Part shown: positions 43,195 through 51,720 of the stretch, in pieces
How positions within the stretch are numbered: position 1 is the first letter of the stretch
How the letters are laid out: each line of letters begins with the position of its first letter
Source: Plebeiibacterium sediminum
GTDB taxonomy: Bacteria; Bacteroidota; Bacteroidia; Bacteroidales; Marinilabiliaceae
Length of the DNA stretch: 60,224 nt
Direction: 5' to 3'
NCBI RefSeq assembly: GCF_026013605.1
Contig: NZ_JAPDPJ010000039.1
Span: 1-60,224, forward strand
Notes under the pieces: model-generated
What the model was told of the DNA's origin: nothing
Databases searched by the model: none
Seen by the model: the letters and a program-made list of their open reading frames with translations, nothing else
Translations under genes and position numbers: made by a program

Positions 43195-46065
43195 TCATTC
43201 TTTCTTTTTACTTTCATCCGGACCCAAATAACTCTTTTTTAAACCTCCGGCATCAATAACAAACTTTTGAAAAACCAATCCTGAATCAATCATCCATATT
43301 TTTAAAATATGCTTACCAGCAGTAGCCATATTATGCTTTGATTTACGAATTTTTATATGATCTGCAACCGATTTTTGCCACCAGTCTCCAAACTTATAAT
43401 CAGGTATTATTTCACCCTCATTAACATTAATAATTTGAGGTTCTTCATCATCAATGGCAATGGCATATTTTAACCCACCCATCTTTTTAAAATCCTGATT
43501 TGGAGACAGGTAAGTTTCAATAGTTATTTCTCCGGCTTCAAATGTTGAGAATTCATATTCCACTCTGGGAGTATTCTTTCCTACTGTTTGAGGCTCAGCA
43601 GTTGTGGGTTCAACAATCAGCGAAGAACCTGTTCGGCCAAGGTTTGGAACTACTGTCCAGTGAATATCCTTTGAATCGTATTTTCTGGTAAAGTGTGTTG
43701 CTTCAAAAGCGATTACACCATTATTTTCAATAAATCCCGACATCGACGCTATGTTATTATTTACAGGAACGACAACTGTATATGATTTTCCTGCACCAGA
43801 AATAACAATTTCACCGGAAGTAACTTCTTTGGGAATTTTATCCCAATCAATACTAACATAAACTTTATGATTGTAACGTGTACTCCCGGATTCTTCTGAT
43901 AGTATAATCCAATCTTCTTTACCTTTTAGTGTGTAACTTAAAATATCTTGCCCCCGGTTTATAATATCGATATAATAATTCTGATTGTTTACAGGATCAA
44001 AAACAGGCAATTTTTTGTTAAAAGACCACTCTCCCTCTAGTCCAAGCCAGCCCCACTTGGGAGTAAGCCCATATTCAAGTAAATAACCCAATTCAGCAGT
44101 TTTAGCTAACTGTACATATGAAACAGCAGGCATAGTATTTAATGGCGGATGATTCCAAAAGGTATAACCAATGTGTGTTTGCGACATCATATGATTCCAT
44201 TTTCCACCTTCTAAGGCATGGTATTTTTTGGTTAGTACTGCATCTTTTTCAAACAGTTCTTTTACTTTGTCAGCATAATAATTGGCTGAAGCTGCACCAC
44301 GCAAACTATAATATCTATTTTTACCTGCAGCAACATACATTTCGTTCAAATTAGCACATAATTCAATGGGTGATTGAACAAGCTGATAATAAGCTGATTT
44401 ATAATGCTCGGGTAATTCTTTGTAAACTGAGCTACTTTCTTTCAATAATTGATTGTAATCATCTACAACCCGGTCCGCTTCCCGATAGTTTTCGATACTG
44501 TATGTTTGTGCGTTTAACATTTCAGGTGTGCGACGTGCATTGTATTGCGTAAAGCCGGATATTAGTTTAGCAATTTCCTTAGCATACTTACTTCCAAACT
44601 GTTGTTTTGCCCAATTGATGTAATAATCAGGTAAATTGTGTGCTTGTATGGCATCCGGATCCCATGCATAATCAAGGAAAAAACTCATGGGCAGTTCCAT
44701 TGGCTTAATATCGCCCACATTAACTATCCATAGTTTTTTTACTCCATGCTCATAGGTTAATTTCATTTGCTCCCAGGTTCGCTCTATCTGACTTACATTT
44801 AACCATTTGTAAGACACCGGAGCTCCTACATATTCAAAATGATAATACATTCCATATCCTCCGGGGCGATGAAGATCTTCCTTTTTTGGCAGATAGCGGA
44901 GATTACCCCAGTTATCATCACTAAAAAGAACCATTATATCGTCGTCAACACGCATGCCTTTATCATAATAATCCTGCACTTCTTTGTATATTGCCCAAAC
45001 CTGTGGAATTTCATTGGCTGGTTTTCCTGTTACACTTGTTATGATTTCTCGCTGATCTTTTATAATCGTTTGTAGAAGACCCACAGCACTTTCTTCTGAT
45101 AAGCCTTCATCTCCATCGCCACGCATACCAACTGTAAGAACCGTTTCGTAGTTTGCTATACGTTCAACACCGCCTCGCCAAAATTCCTGAAGCCTTTTTT
45201 TATTGGTATTGTAATTCCATTCGCCACCCTTATTGTAAGCCCACTCGTTATGTGCTCTTGTTAGTGGTTCATGATGACTGGTTGAAATGACAATACCATA
45301 TTCATCAGCTGTTTTAGCATTAAGCGGATCATCCACATAAAACATGGATGGTAACCACATTGCAGGCCATAAGTAATTGGCCTTATTTCGTAAAAGAAGT
45401 TCATATACTTTCTCGTAACATGTATGATTGATACCTCCAAACTTTTCTTTAGCCCAATTTCGGAAAGCAGGAGCTTCATCGTTTATAAAAATACCACGAT
45501 ACTGTACAGCCGGACTTTTTGAAAGATAATTACACGCCTCAAGATAAATTTCATCGTGCTTTTCAACAGGCACATCAGCCCACCAGTACCAAGGCGAAAC
45601 GCCCATATTTTTTGAGAGTGTAAATACGCCATATGCTGCACCACGCCTGTCGCTACCTACTATTACAATGGCCTGCTTTACTCCTGGAAAAGGATTTTTG
45701 ATGGTCTGAATAATAAACCTTTCCCACTGACCTTTTAATTCATCAGCTTTAAGCTTATGCTCTGCTACCAGTTTATTTATTAGAGGATTATTATTTACTG
45801 TTCCTATAATAATCAGGCTTTTATCCAACAAATCATTCGAGCAATCAACTTTAAGAACTTTTCCTGATACTTTCTCTATGTCACTTGCCAAAAACTCAGC
45901 AACCTTTTGAATTAGAATATTTTCTGAAGAATCATATAAAATAGTAGCTACCTCATTCTTCCCAACAATTGAAAAATTATTCCCAGTATCAGCTTTGTAA
46001 TTTACTTTAATTTGAGAAAATGATAGAATCGGCAAAAATACCAGTAATACTAATATGTTTTTCAT
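43195..46065 (-). CDS. GH115 xylan alpha-1,2-(4-O-methyl)-glucuronidase
   Basis: 956 residues. A signal peptide (about 1-18) is followed by an N-terminal alpha/beta domain (about 20-180, with IVIVGSDRRGAAYGVFTLS). The catalytic TIM barrel runs from about 190 to 510 (YRGIFINDEAPAFRNWAKEK; GMRGDGDEGL; SDDNWGN; HFEYVGAP). A helical region follows (about 520-660), then a C-terminal beta domain that ends in IDAGGLKKSYLGPDESKK. These landmarks and the length match GH115, which removes glucuronic acid side chains from xylan, including internal ones. It lies between GH98 and GH9 on the same strand. Two 67-bp palindromic elements sit just before its start, so it probably forms its own or an attenuated transcript. 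Confidence 0.92.
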   Translation of the reverse strand: MKNILVLLVFLPILSFSQIKVNYKADTGNNFSIVGKNEVATILYDSSENILIQKVAEFLASDIEKVSGKVLKVDCSNDLLDKSLIIIGTVNNNPLINKLVAEHKLKADELKGQWERFIIQTIKNPFPGVKQAIVIVGSDRRGAAYGVFTLSKNMGVSPWYWWADVPVEKHDEIYLEACNYLSKSPAVQYRGIFINDEAPAFRNWAKEKFGGINHTCYEKVYELLLRNKANYLWPAMWLPSMFYVDDPLNAKTADEYGIVISTSHHEPLTRAHNEWAYNKGGEWNYNTNKKRLQEFWRGGVERIANYETVLTVGMRGDGDEGLSEESAVGLLQTIIKDQREIITSVTGKPANEIPQVWAIYKEVQDYYDKGMRVDDDIMVLFSDDNWGNLRYLPKKEDLHRPGGYGMYYHFEYVGAPVSYKWLNVSQIERTWEQMKLTYEHGVKKLWIVNVGDIKPMELPMSFFLDYAWDPDAIQAHNLPDYYINWAKQQFGSKYAKEIAKLISGFTQYNARRTPEMLNAQTYSIENYREADRVVDDYNQLLKESSSVYKELPEHYKSAYYQLVQSPIELCANLNEMYVAAGKNRYYSLRGAASANYYADKVKELFEKDAVLTKKYHALEGGKWNHMMSQTHIGYTFWNHPPLNTMPAVSYVQLAKTAELGYLLEYGLTPKWGWLGLEGEWSFNKKLPVFDPVNNQNYYIDIINRGQDILSYTLKGKEDWIILSEESGSTRYNHKVYVSIDWDKIPKEVTSGEIVISGAGKSYTVVVPVNNNIASMSGFIENNGVIAFEATHFTRKYDSKDIHWTVVPNLGRTGSSLIVEPTTAEPQTVGKNTPRVEYEFSTFEAGEITIETYLSPNQDFKKMGGLKYAIAIDDEEPQIINVNEGEIIPDYKFGDWWQKSVADHIKIRKSKHNMATAGKHILKIWMIDSGLVFQKFVIDAGGLKKSYLGPDESKKKE

Positions 46066-46090
46066 GTGTTTAATAATTGTTTCATTTGGT

Positions 46091-46157
46091 CACATGGAAC
46101 TCTCCAATTTAGCCATCCTCATGTGTGAGAAGTCTTTATCATGGCTCGTTTCATGTG
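46091..46157 (-). repeat. 67-bp palindromic element, copy 3 (before GH115)
   Basis: The best-preserved copy, starting CACATGGAACTCTCC and ending GGCTCGTTTCATGTG on the plus strand. It lies 25 bp upstream of the GH115 start codon, the same distance as copy 1 from the GH9 ATG. Confidence 0.7.
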
Positions 46158-46178
46158 TTTATTTTTTCTTTTAATTGC

Positions 46179-46238
46179 CACATGGAACTCGTATGAATAA
46201 TTATCCTTATGTGTAAAAAACTCGTTTTAAGGCTCATT
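46179..46238 (-). repeat. 67-bp palindromic element, copy 4 (before GH115), degenerate
   Basis: It begins CACATGGAACTCG like the others, then diverges (TTATCCTTATGTGT, CTCGTTTTAAGGCTC). It is separated from copy 3 by 21 bp, as copy 2 is from copy 1. Confidence 0.5.
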
Positions 46239-46380
46239 CCCAGCTTTGATAAGTAGTGTAATACAAGAAGTATCAAGCCCTGGACTGTTGCTTATATATA
46301 TTCCTATTGATAAAACATACCCGATTTATAAGTTTTATTTGCAGCTTTGGAAGATAATCTTGTACCAACAAAAATATGAA

Positions 46381-46413
46381 TACAGAGGCTGACCAATTTA
46401 GCTAACCTCTGTA
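46381..46413 (-). terminator. terminator of the GH98 gene
   Basis: TACAGAGG (46381-46388) pairs with CCTCTGTA (46406-46413), with an additional inner GCT/AGC pairing. It lies 20 bp beyond the GH98 stop. Confidence 0.55.
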
Positions 46414-46432
46414 TATCATGGACTTATTTTAT

Positions 46433-49400
46433 CTATTTTCTAATTATTAACTTGCGTGTTTCTGATAAACCACCAACCTGTAGCCTGTATATATAAACAC
46501 CATTGGCCAATCCCTGAGGCTTCCATTCTCTTGTATATCCTCCTACACCTTGATTTTCATGTACTAATGTGGCTACTTTTTGTCCATACATATCAAATAT
46601 ACTTAAATCAACATTACCTGGTTTATTCAAATAATATTCAATTATGGTAGATGAACTACATGGGTTAGGAACATTTTGTAATAGTTTAAAATTCTTGTTT
46701 TTCTCTGTTTTTACTCCTAACTGATTACAATTACTTGCTGTTTCACCTATTCCCTGAGGTAAATCAGTGTATTTAGTAATAAAGAATTTATCCAGCTTAG
46801 CTCCGTCTTCTCTAATACCTATTTTCAAAGTATGTTCTCCTGCTGCCAAATTAAAATCACCGAACTTATACCATCCCCACGTGCTATTGGCTAAACCATT
46901 ATAATATCCGGATGAAACACCATCCATTTCAAGCCAAAAAGAATCATCGTTATATGATGGACAATGAATGCGTGCGTATACGGCATAGCTATCTTCAGAA
47001 GATACTGAGAAAGACATCTCAACCATTCCACTTGCATTAGCAGGTGCCTGTGATACATATTCTCTTCCAGAAATTGCTGTTACATATTTTTCATTGGAAG
47101 CATTGGCATCATTAACTGTTTCCCAATCACTTCCAACAGTACCACACTCTGCTTCTAACCAGATTTGAGATGTTGCATAATCCCATTCATATATGATGAT
47201 AACAATTTCAGAAGAATCTGTTTCTCCATCATTATCAGTAACCTCAAGAATAATATGATGTGTTCCAATTGAAAGATCTACAGTAGGATTTTCACCTGTT
47301 GCTATTTCATCAGCGCCTTCTCTCCACACATAAGATGCTATAACTCCATCCTGATCAACACTTTCGGAACCATCAAGAACAATAGATTCTGTTCCATTCT
47401 TATCCATATCAATTACTGATACTCCAAAACCAGCAAAAGCAAATGGTGGTAGATTAACCTTACAATTAAGATCTGGCCCACCTATCCCTGATGGAGTATT
47501 ACCCGAATTAGTTACATATAATTTATCCAATTGAGCACCATCTTCATTATATCCCACTTTAAAAGTATGTGCCCCAGCTGTTAACGTATAGGTACCAATT
47601 TCAGCCCAGATCCATTCTGAACCAGTCGTTATATTACTCCACGCTACCCATGATTGTTCATCCATTTGCACCCAGAAAGCATTATCATTACTTGTTGGTG
47701 CTTTAACGCGTCCCCAAACAGTATAGGCTCCATCCGTATTAATATCAAACGCATACTCAATTTGTCCAGCTGAGCCAGAGGGAGCACTTCCTGCACTATT
47801 ATTACCTGGTTGAATGGTTACATATTGATCATTAGAGGCATCTGATGCAGTATTCACTTCCCAAAGTGATCCGACTATTCCACATTCGGCTTCCATCCAA
47901 ACATCATTTACATCTCCTGGTTCAACAACAATATGATCAAAATAGATGGGTCGCGCTCCTGTACCTGATGCAATATACTCTATTACATTTACACCTTTTT
48001 TTAGTTCAATGGTTTGAGTGTTTACAGCCCAATCACTTAGCGTTGCTGTTTGAGTAAATAGTGGTGTTGCTACTTTAATGTCATTCACATAAAGATCAAT
48101 TGTACTAATATCACTTCCTGTAACAGCATACTTTGTTTTTAGCGTATATAATCCATCACCAATGACGGTTACTTCATCTCTTACACTAGCTGTAGCATTG
48201 GTTCCAAAATTCAGATACCCCTGCCCGGTATAGTTGCGTATGCTGCTAGTGGAGCCATTTTTAGTATATCCAACAATGTTCTTAAATTCAAAGGTTTCGG
48301 CTTCATACTGACGAGAACCTTTATATACCGGAGGAGCTACAGGCACAGAAATATTGGCGCTTTGATAAGATGTAAGTCGATCTGTTTTTGCTCCAGCACA
48401 ATCGATACGAATATCAACTGGTCCGTTATGTTCAATCGTTAAAGTAAAAACCCCATTAGTCCATTCCTTTGAAACCATACTTTTCTCATCTTCTCCCCGT
48501 TCTTTTATGGAATATGAAGGCTCTGATGTACTTCCATATATTTTAATAACATCAGGTTTTAAAACAGGATTAAGCTCATCATCAAAATTACTTAAGTAAA
48601 CAGTGATATAATCGGAATATTCCTTAATAACACCTGCTGTATAACGGGAGTAAGATAACTCCATATGATCGCTGGTATTATATTTAAATGGGATATTTCC
48701 ACTAGCAATCTGTCCTGTTTTATATGGATTATAAGTTACCCACCCATTCTCATATCGGGCAGCATATATATCACCCGTATATTCTTCAGGAAAAAGATTA
48801 TTAAATTCATTGACTTTTGCAGAAACTGTTGACCATCGGCTTGAGTACTCTGATTTTTTCACAATGGTTTCAAAGGTATTTGCTACAGCATCATTTAGTT
48901 GATAAACAATTGGAATAGTTGGATAACGACCTGTTTTCTTAAAGAAACTCCAGTTATCACCATAATCTCCATCGTTATCCATCCTGTATAGTCCTTGGTA
49001 TAAGGACATAGGTGAGCTGTATTTATCATCATTTGTTCCAGAGTTAACATCATGCATAATAGCCATTTTGGAACGGTCAATAACTTCTTGACGATCAGGA
49101 ATACGCACCGTTCCATCTAATACTTTACGGAACAAATCCACACTTACTTTATCAAACTGAGGAAATGTTTCCCATTTACGCGTGCTATAACCATCTGTAG
49201 TTGATGTATTATTTACTTCTCTGAAACACTGTGTCCAAATGAGTTCCGGACCATCAAATACAGTTAATCCTGTTAACATGGTATGTTCAAGAAACGGGGC
49301 TCCATAAGTAGCCATCGTAAAGTTCTCACGGTGAACCCTGTCGCCATCTGTCCATCCAGTATCATCATATCGAATACCATATTGACCGGTCATGCCTGAA

Positions 49401-50134
49401 AGGTAAGCCCCCAGAACCATACTTTCCCTATCGTGTAAATAAGACACTTGAGTATGTTTATCAAACAATATAAAGTTTTCGGGATAAGCAGAACATGCTG
49501 ACCTAAACGAAGGCCATAGTTTGAGCATTCCTATAGGATTTACATTTTGCCCCCACTTGTTCCAACAAATACTAACATTTAAATAACCACCATACGTATT
49601 AGTAAGCTCCAATAAATTGGCCAAATGAGCCATTCGTTCTGATAATTCAGGTGGATTACGAACATCATCCTCGCCAAAGCCCCAGAATTGCTCAGCGTAA
49701 CTAAAACCTAAAAAATTAGGGAAATCCTGAAAAAACTCCTCATATATAGTAAGATCATCATCAGAGAAATGTGAATACGCACCACTTGCTGGTTGAACCA
49801 TTACCCACATTTGGTTCTGTGCACATGCTTTAATCCATGAGCGAGCAGTTTCGTAACCATATTCAACACGAGCATAGCGATTATTTACTTCGTCATAACT
49901 TATTGATAATGAAATATTCATTACTACATAAGGCCGTATATCCTTTGGAACTAATGCTATAATCTTTTCCGGATCCGGATAATTCCATGTATCAATGTGA
50001 ATAAGCCACATGGGTTGATCTGGCGATATTGGTCGCCTCAATGTAGTATTGGAGTCTGCAGCACTTGCAAGGCCCGGTAAAAAGGCAAACAATAGTGTGT
50101 ACAAAATAACTTTAACGATGTAGTCTTTCTTCAT
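46433..50134 (-). CDS. GH98 endo-glycosidase with three CBM-like modules, PKD and T9SS tail
   Basis: 1233 residues from ATG at 50134, which opens with the signal peptide (MKKDYIVKVILYTLLFAFLP). The GH98 catalytic domain is at about 35-340 (MWLIHIDTWNYPDPEKIIAL; FPNFLGFSYAEQFWGFGEDD, whose Glu lies where a catalytic acid is expected). The GH98 C-terminal beta domain follows (to about 600), then a CBM6/35-like module (about 620-750). Two mutually similar modules (WMEAECGIVGSLWE and WLEAECGTVGSDWE, each ending with DGAxLDKxF/LYVT) flank a PKD-like domain (IVLDGSESVDQDG). The last 80 residues are a type A T9SS sorting domain (LLQNVPNPCSSSTIIEY, NGVYIYRLQ, ETRKLIIRK). GH98 includes blood-group endo-beta-galactosidases and endo-xylanases; the neighbours favour a glucuronoxylan substrate. 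Confidence 0.9.
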   Translation of the reverse strand: MKKDYIVKVILYTLLFAFLPGLASAADSNTTLRRPISPDQPMWLIHIDTWNYPDPEKIIALVPKDIRPYVVMNISLSISYDEVNNRYARVEYGYETARSWIKACAQNQMWVMVQPASGAYSHFSDDDLTIYEEFFQDFPNFLGFSYAEQFWGFGEDDVRNPPELSERMAHLANLLELTNTYGGYLNVSICWNKWGQNVNPIGMLKLWPSFRSACSAYPENFILFDKHTQVSYLHDRESMVLGAYLSGMTGQYGIRYDDTGWTDGDRVHRENFTMATYGAPFLEHTMLTGLTVFDGPELIWTQCFREVNNTSTTDGYSTRKWETFPQFDKVSVDLFRKVLDGTVRIPDRQEVIDRSKMAIMHDVNSGTNDDKYSSPMSLYQGLYRMDNDGDYGDNWSFFKKTGRYPTIPIVYQLNDAVANTFETIVKKSEYSSRWSTVSAKVNEFNNLFPEEYTGDIYAARYENGWVTYNPYKTGQIASGNIPFKYNTSDHMELSYSRYTAGVIKEYSDYITVYLSNFDDELNPVLKPDVIKIYGSTSEPSYSIKERGEDEKSMVSKEWTNGVFTLTIEHNGPVDIRIDCAGAKTDRLTSYQSANISVPVAPPVYKGSRQYEAETFEFKNIVGYTKNGSTSSIRNYTGQGYLNFGTNATASVRDEVTVIGDGLYTLKTKYAVTGSDISTIDLYVNDIKVATPLFTQTATLSDWAVNTQTIELKKGVNVIEYIASGTGARPIYFDHIVVEPGDVNDVWMEAECGIVGSLWEVNTASDASNDQYVTIQPGNNSAGSAPSGSAGQIEYAFDINTDGAYTVWGRVKAPTSNDNAFWVQMDEQSWVAWSNITTGSEWIWAEIGTYTLTAGAHTFKVGYNEDGAQLDKLYVTNSGNTPSGIGGPDLNCKVNLPPFAFAGFGVSVIDMDKNGTESIVLDGSESVDQDGVIASYVWREGADEIATGENPTVDLSIGTHHIILEVTDNDGETDSSEIVIIIYEWDYATSQIWLEAECGTVGSDWETVNDANASNEKYVTAISGREYVSQAPANASGMVEMSFSVSSEDSYAVYARIHCPSYNDDSFWLEMDGVSSGYYNGLANSTWGWYKFGDFNLAAGEHTLKIGIREDGAKLDKFFITKYTDLPQGIGETASNCNQLGVKTEKNKNFKLLQNVPNPCSSSTIIEYYLNKPGNVDLSIFDMYGQKVATLVHENQGVGGYTREWKPQGLANGVYIYRLQVGGLSETRKLIIRK

Positions 50135-50334
50135 ATTAACAAATTTATGATACACTGAATTTTAATTGGAGATACCAAACATCAATCAGTATATAAGGTC
50201 TTTAAGAATTAATAAAGTGTGCTAAATTAGAAGATTGATATTTAGAGAAAGGGTAAAATATTAGATAATAGGAGTAGATTTTTATATAATAACTATAAAA
50301 CACCAGTTATGGATATAAATACCTTCCAGATTCA

Positions 50335-50450
50335 AACCGGAATACAATTCCTGTCATATTACCAAAGGAACTGCAACTTTTTTTAATGGCCTCTATTGTA
50401 TTTTATTTAATGCTTATTTATTGCTCGGTATACAAAACTGCGCGAACAGA
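50335..50450. repeat. degenerate copy of the XRE-tail/terminator/hairpin-motif unit
   Basis: ACCGGAATACAATTCCTG, a decayed terminator around GAACTGCAACTTTTTTTAA, and TTATTGCTCGGTATACAAAA with GCGCGAACAG follow the order of the 0.5-1.2 kb copies. No XRE codons remain. Confidence 0.5.
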
Positions 50451-50539
50451 TTGAAAGTGAAAGTTAAAACCTATAGAGTTGATGGATATTTTACTTACCA
50501 CGAGAAGTAATTCTTTTATTAATCAAAATTATTATTCTT

Positions 50540-50637
50540 TGGACAAGATTAACAAGATTTACAGGACTATTTGTTTCATTTTTGAAACATGATTTACGAA
50601 ATGCTATTCCAACATGTTAATCCTAAAATCTTGTCCA
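50540..50637. repeat. nested palindromic element
   Basis: TGGACAAGATT (50540-50550) and AATCTTGTCCA (50627-50637) are perfect inverted repeats. Inside them TGTTTCA/TGAAACA (50572-50578, 50583-50589) forms a second stem. The GGACAAGATTAACAAGATTT type of sequence is a widespread intergenic repeat, as recalled. Confidence 0.5.
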
Positions 50638-50725
50638 TAAATATATTTAAAGTCCTTTCTTAGGTATATTTAGCATTGCATAATACTTTTAATATCAACC
50701 ATGAAAGGCTACCTGCTATTTTGTT

Positions 50726-50790
50726 TTATATACAGGCCAGAGGCCTGATGTGTTAACGACATAGCCAAAGGCATACAAACGAATTGCATG
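50726..50790. repeat. REP-like element, copy 3
   Basis: TTTTATATACAGGCCAGAGG, then CCTGATGTG, ACGACATAGCCAAAGGCATA and GAATTGCATG. The left 30 bases are nearly identical to 368-398. Confidence 0.6.
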
Positions 50791-50883
50791 ATTTATTTGC
50801 AATATTGAACTATTGGGGGTGCTACACCTAAAGCTATGTTGGTGATTTATCTATAGGAATTTAGCAGAGGAATACATTAATGT

Positions 50884-51423
50884 TTATTTCAACTCTTTTC
50901 TTTGATAAAGTCTATCCTTTTGAAAGTCATAAAAAGATAATATTTTCAACGAATCCTGATTCTTTTCTAAGAAAAAAATCCAACTTGTATTTCTTGCTTT
51001 CCCTCTCCTGGACATACTATATATAAACTTATTATTACCAACATTGAATGGTTCAGAAAGTAAAAGATAGCTTTTATCAATCTTACATGTATCTGAAATG
51101 AGTTCAATATCTAAAACAGAAAGTTCATTAATATCATTTGGAAAAAAAAGGTTCTTCCTACTCTCTAAAATTTTGGTTGTCGAATTATTTACTTCATAAT
51201 TATACAGATTACCTCCATAGTAATAAAATGCCAAAACAGAATCAATATTTAATTGATTATCATACTCATTATACAATAGTATTCTATTTGATGTAATACC
51301 TGACATTAAAATAGATTCTTCGAAAACTTCGACAAATTGCTTTGGATTTAACACATTACTTGTGTTATATGAATTACAGCCCAACCCTCCAATTAAAAAT
51401 ATAACTAGAATTAATTTATTCAT
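50884..51423 (-). CDS. small lipoprotein of unknown function
   Basis: 179 residues. A lipoprotein signal (MNKLILVIFLIGGLGC, Cys16) is followed by a mature part of mixed strands, rich in Asn, Ser and Tyr. There are a Cys at about 112 and a basic stretch SMSRRGKARNTSW near 135-147. The family is not recognised. It lies alone between GH98 and GH43, flanked by repeats: a REP copy and remnant unit on one side, and a 36-bp perfect palindrome and a REP copy on the other. It was therefore probably inserted into the xylan cluster or is unrelated to it. No catalytic or binding motif is visible. Confidence 0.6.
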   Translation of the reverse strand: MNKLILVIFLIGGLGCNSYNTSNVLNPKQFVEVFEESILMSGITSNRILLYNEYDNQLNIDSVLAFYYYGGNLYNYEVNNSTTKILESRKNLFFPNDINELSVLDIELISDTCKIDKSYLLLSEPFNVGNNKFIYSMSRRGKARNTSWIFFLEKNQDSLKILSFYDFQKDRLYQRKELK

Positions 51424-51480
51424 TTTTAAATATTTAATAATCTTATTTTACTCTATGTTCAATAGAATATTTTGTTTAGT

Positions 51481-51516
51481 TGCTCAAAGGTGCAATTATA
51501 ATTGCACCTTTGAGCA
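51481..51516. repeat. perfect 36-bp palindrome
   Basis: TGCTCAAAGGTGCAATTA (51481-51498) is followed directly by its exact reverse complement (51499-51516) with no loop. It lies 58 bp upstream of the small lipoprotein gene (start 51423). It could be a dimeric-protein operator, a cruciform or a terminator; there is no T-run. Confidence 0.55.
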
Positions 51517-51569
51517 TATTTCAAAAATAGAAAAAATTAAACTTAATATAATATATCAATTATTTAACA

Positions 51570-51610
51570 AGGTAGCCAGAGGCATACGCAGAACGAATTG
51601 CATGGTATAT
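51570..51610. repeat. REP-like element, copy 4 (half)
   Basis: GGTAGCCAGAGGCATACGCA followed by GAACGAATTGCATG, the right half of the element at 375-430 and 50726-50790. The GGCC palindrome is missing. Confidence 0.5.
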
Positions 51611-51665
51611 TAACCTGATTATGCTTATACAACTATTCTTACTTGATATAGTTATCAAAAACAAG

Positions 51666-51702
51666 AAGAGGTTGTTCCAAAATATATATGAAACAACCTC
51701 TT
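51666..51702. terminator. perfect 11-bp stem terminator of GH43
   Basis: AAGAGGTTGTT (51666-51676) pairs perfectly with AACAACCTCTT (51692-51702). It lies 18 bp beyond the GH43 stop on the minus strand. Confidence 0.65.
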
Positions 51703-51720
51703 TTCTTTATGTAAGTAAGT

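Larger units (their letters stand above)
46066..46432. other. spacer with two palindromic elements and the GH98 terminator
   Basis: It contains element copies 3 and 4 (46091-46157, 46179-46238) and a hairpin (46381-46413). A 40-bp stretch around 46150-46190 is almost identical to the bases over the GH9 start (42818-42858), including its ATG context, so one was copied from the other. Confidence 0.6.
50135..50883. other. spacer with repeat remnants
   Basis: No gene is seen. It holds a degenerate XRE-terminator/hairpin-motif unit (about 50335-50450), a nested palindrome (50540-50637) and a REP-like copy (50726-50790). The promoter for GH98 should lie at the left end; a TAnnTTTG-type box on the minus strand (50140-50147) is too close to the ATG to be used. 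Confidence 0.5.

Noticed and set aside
43023-43217. 64-codon ORF on the minus strand
   Set aside because: It overlaps the GH115 3' end and the REP-like copy; the part RPEACRHSEARC is translated repeat.
46433-50134. GH98 as a blood-group endo-beta-galactosidase
   Set aside because: The neighbours (GH115, GH39, GH43) all act on xylan, and no fucosidase or mucin-type enzyme is nearby; left open but less likely.
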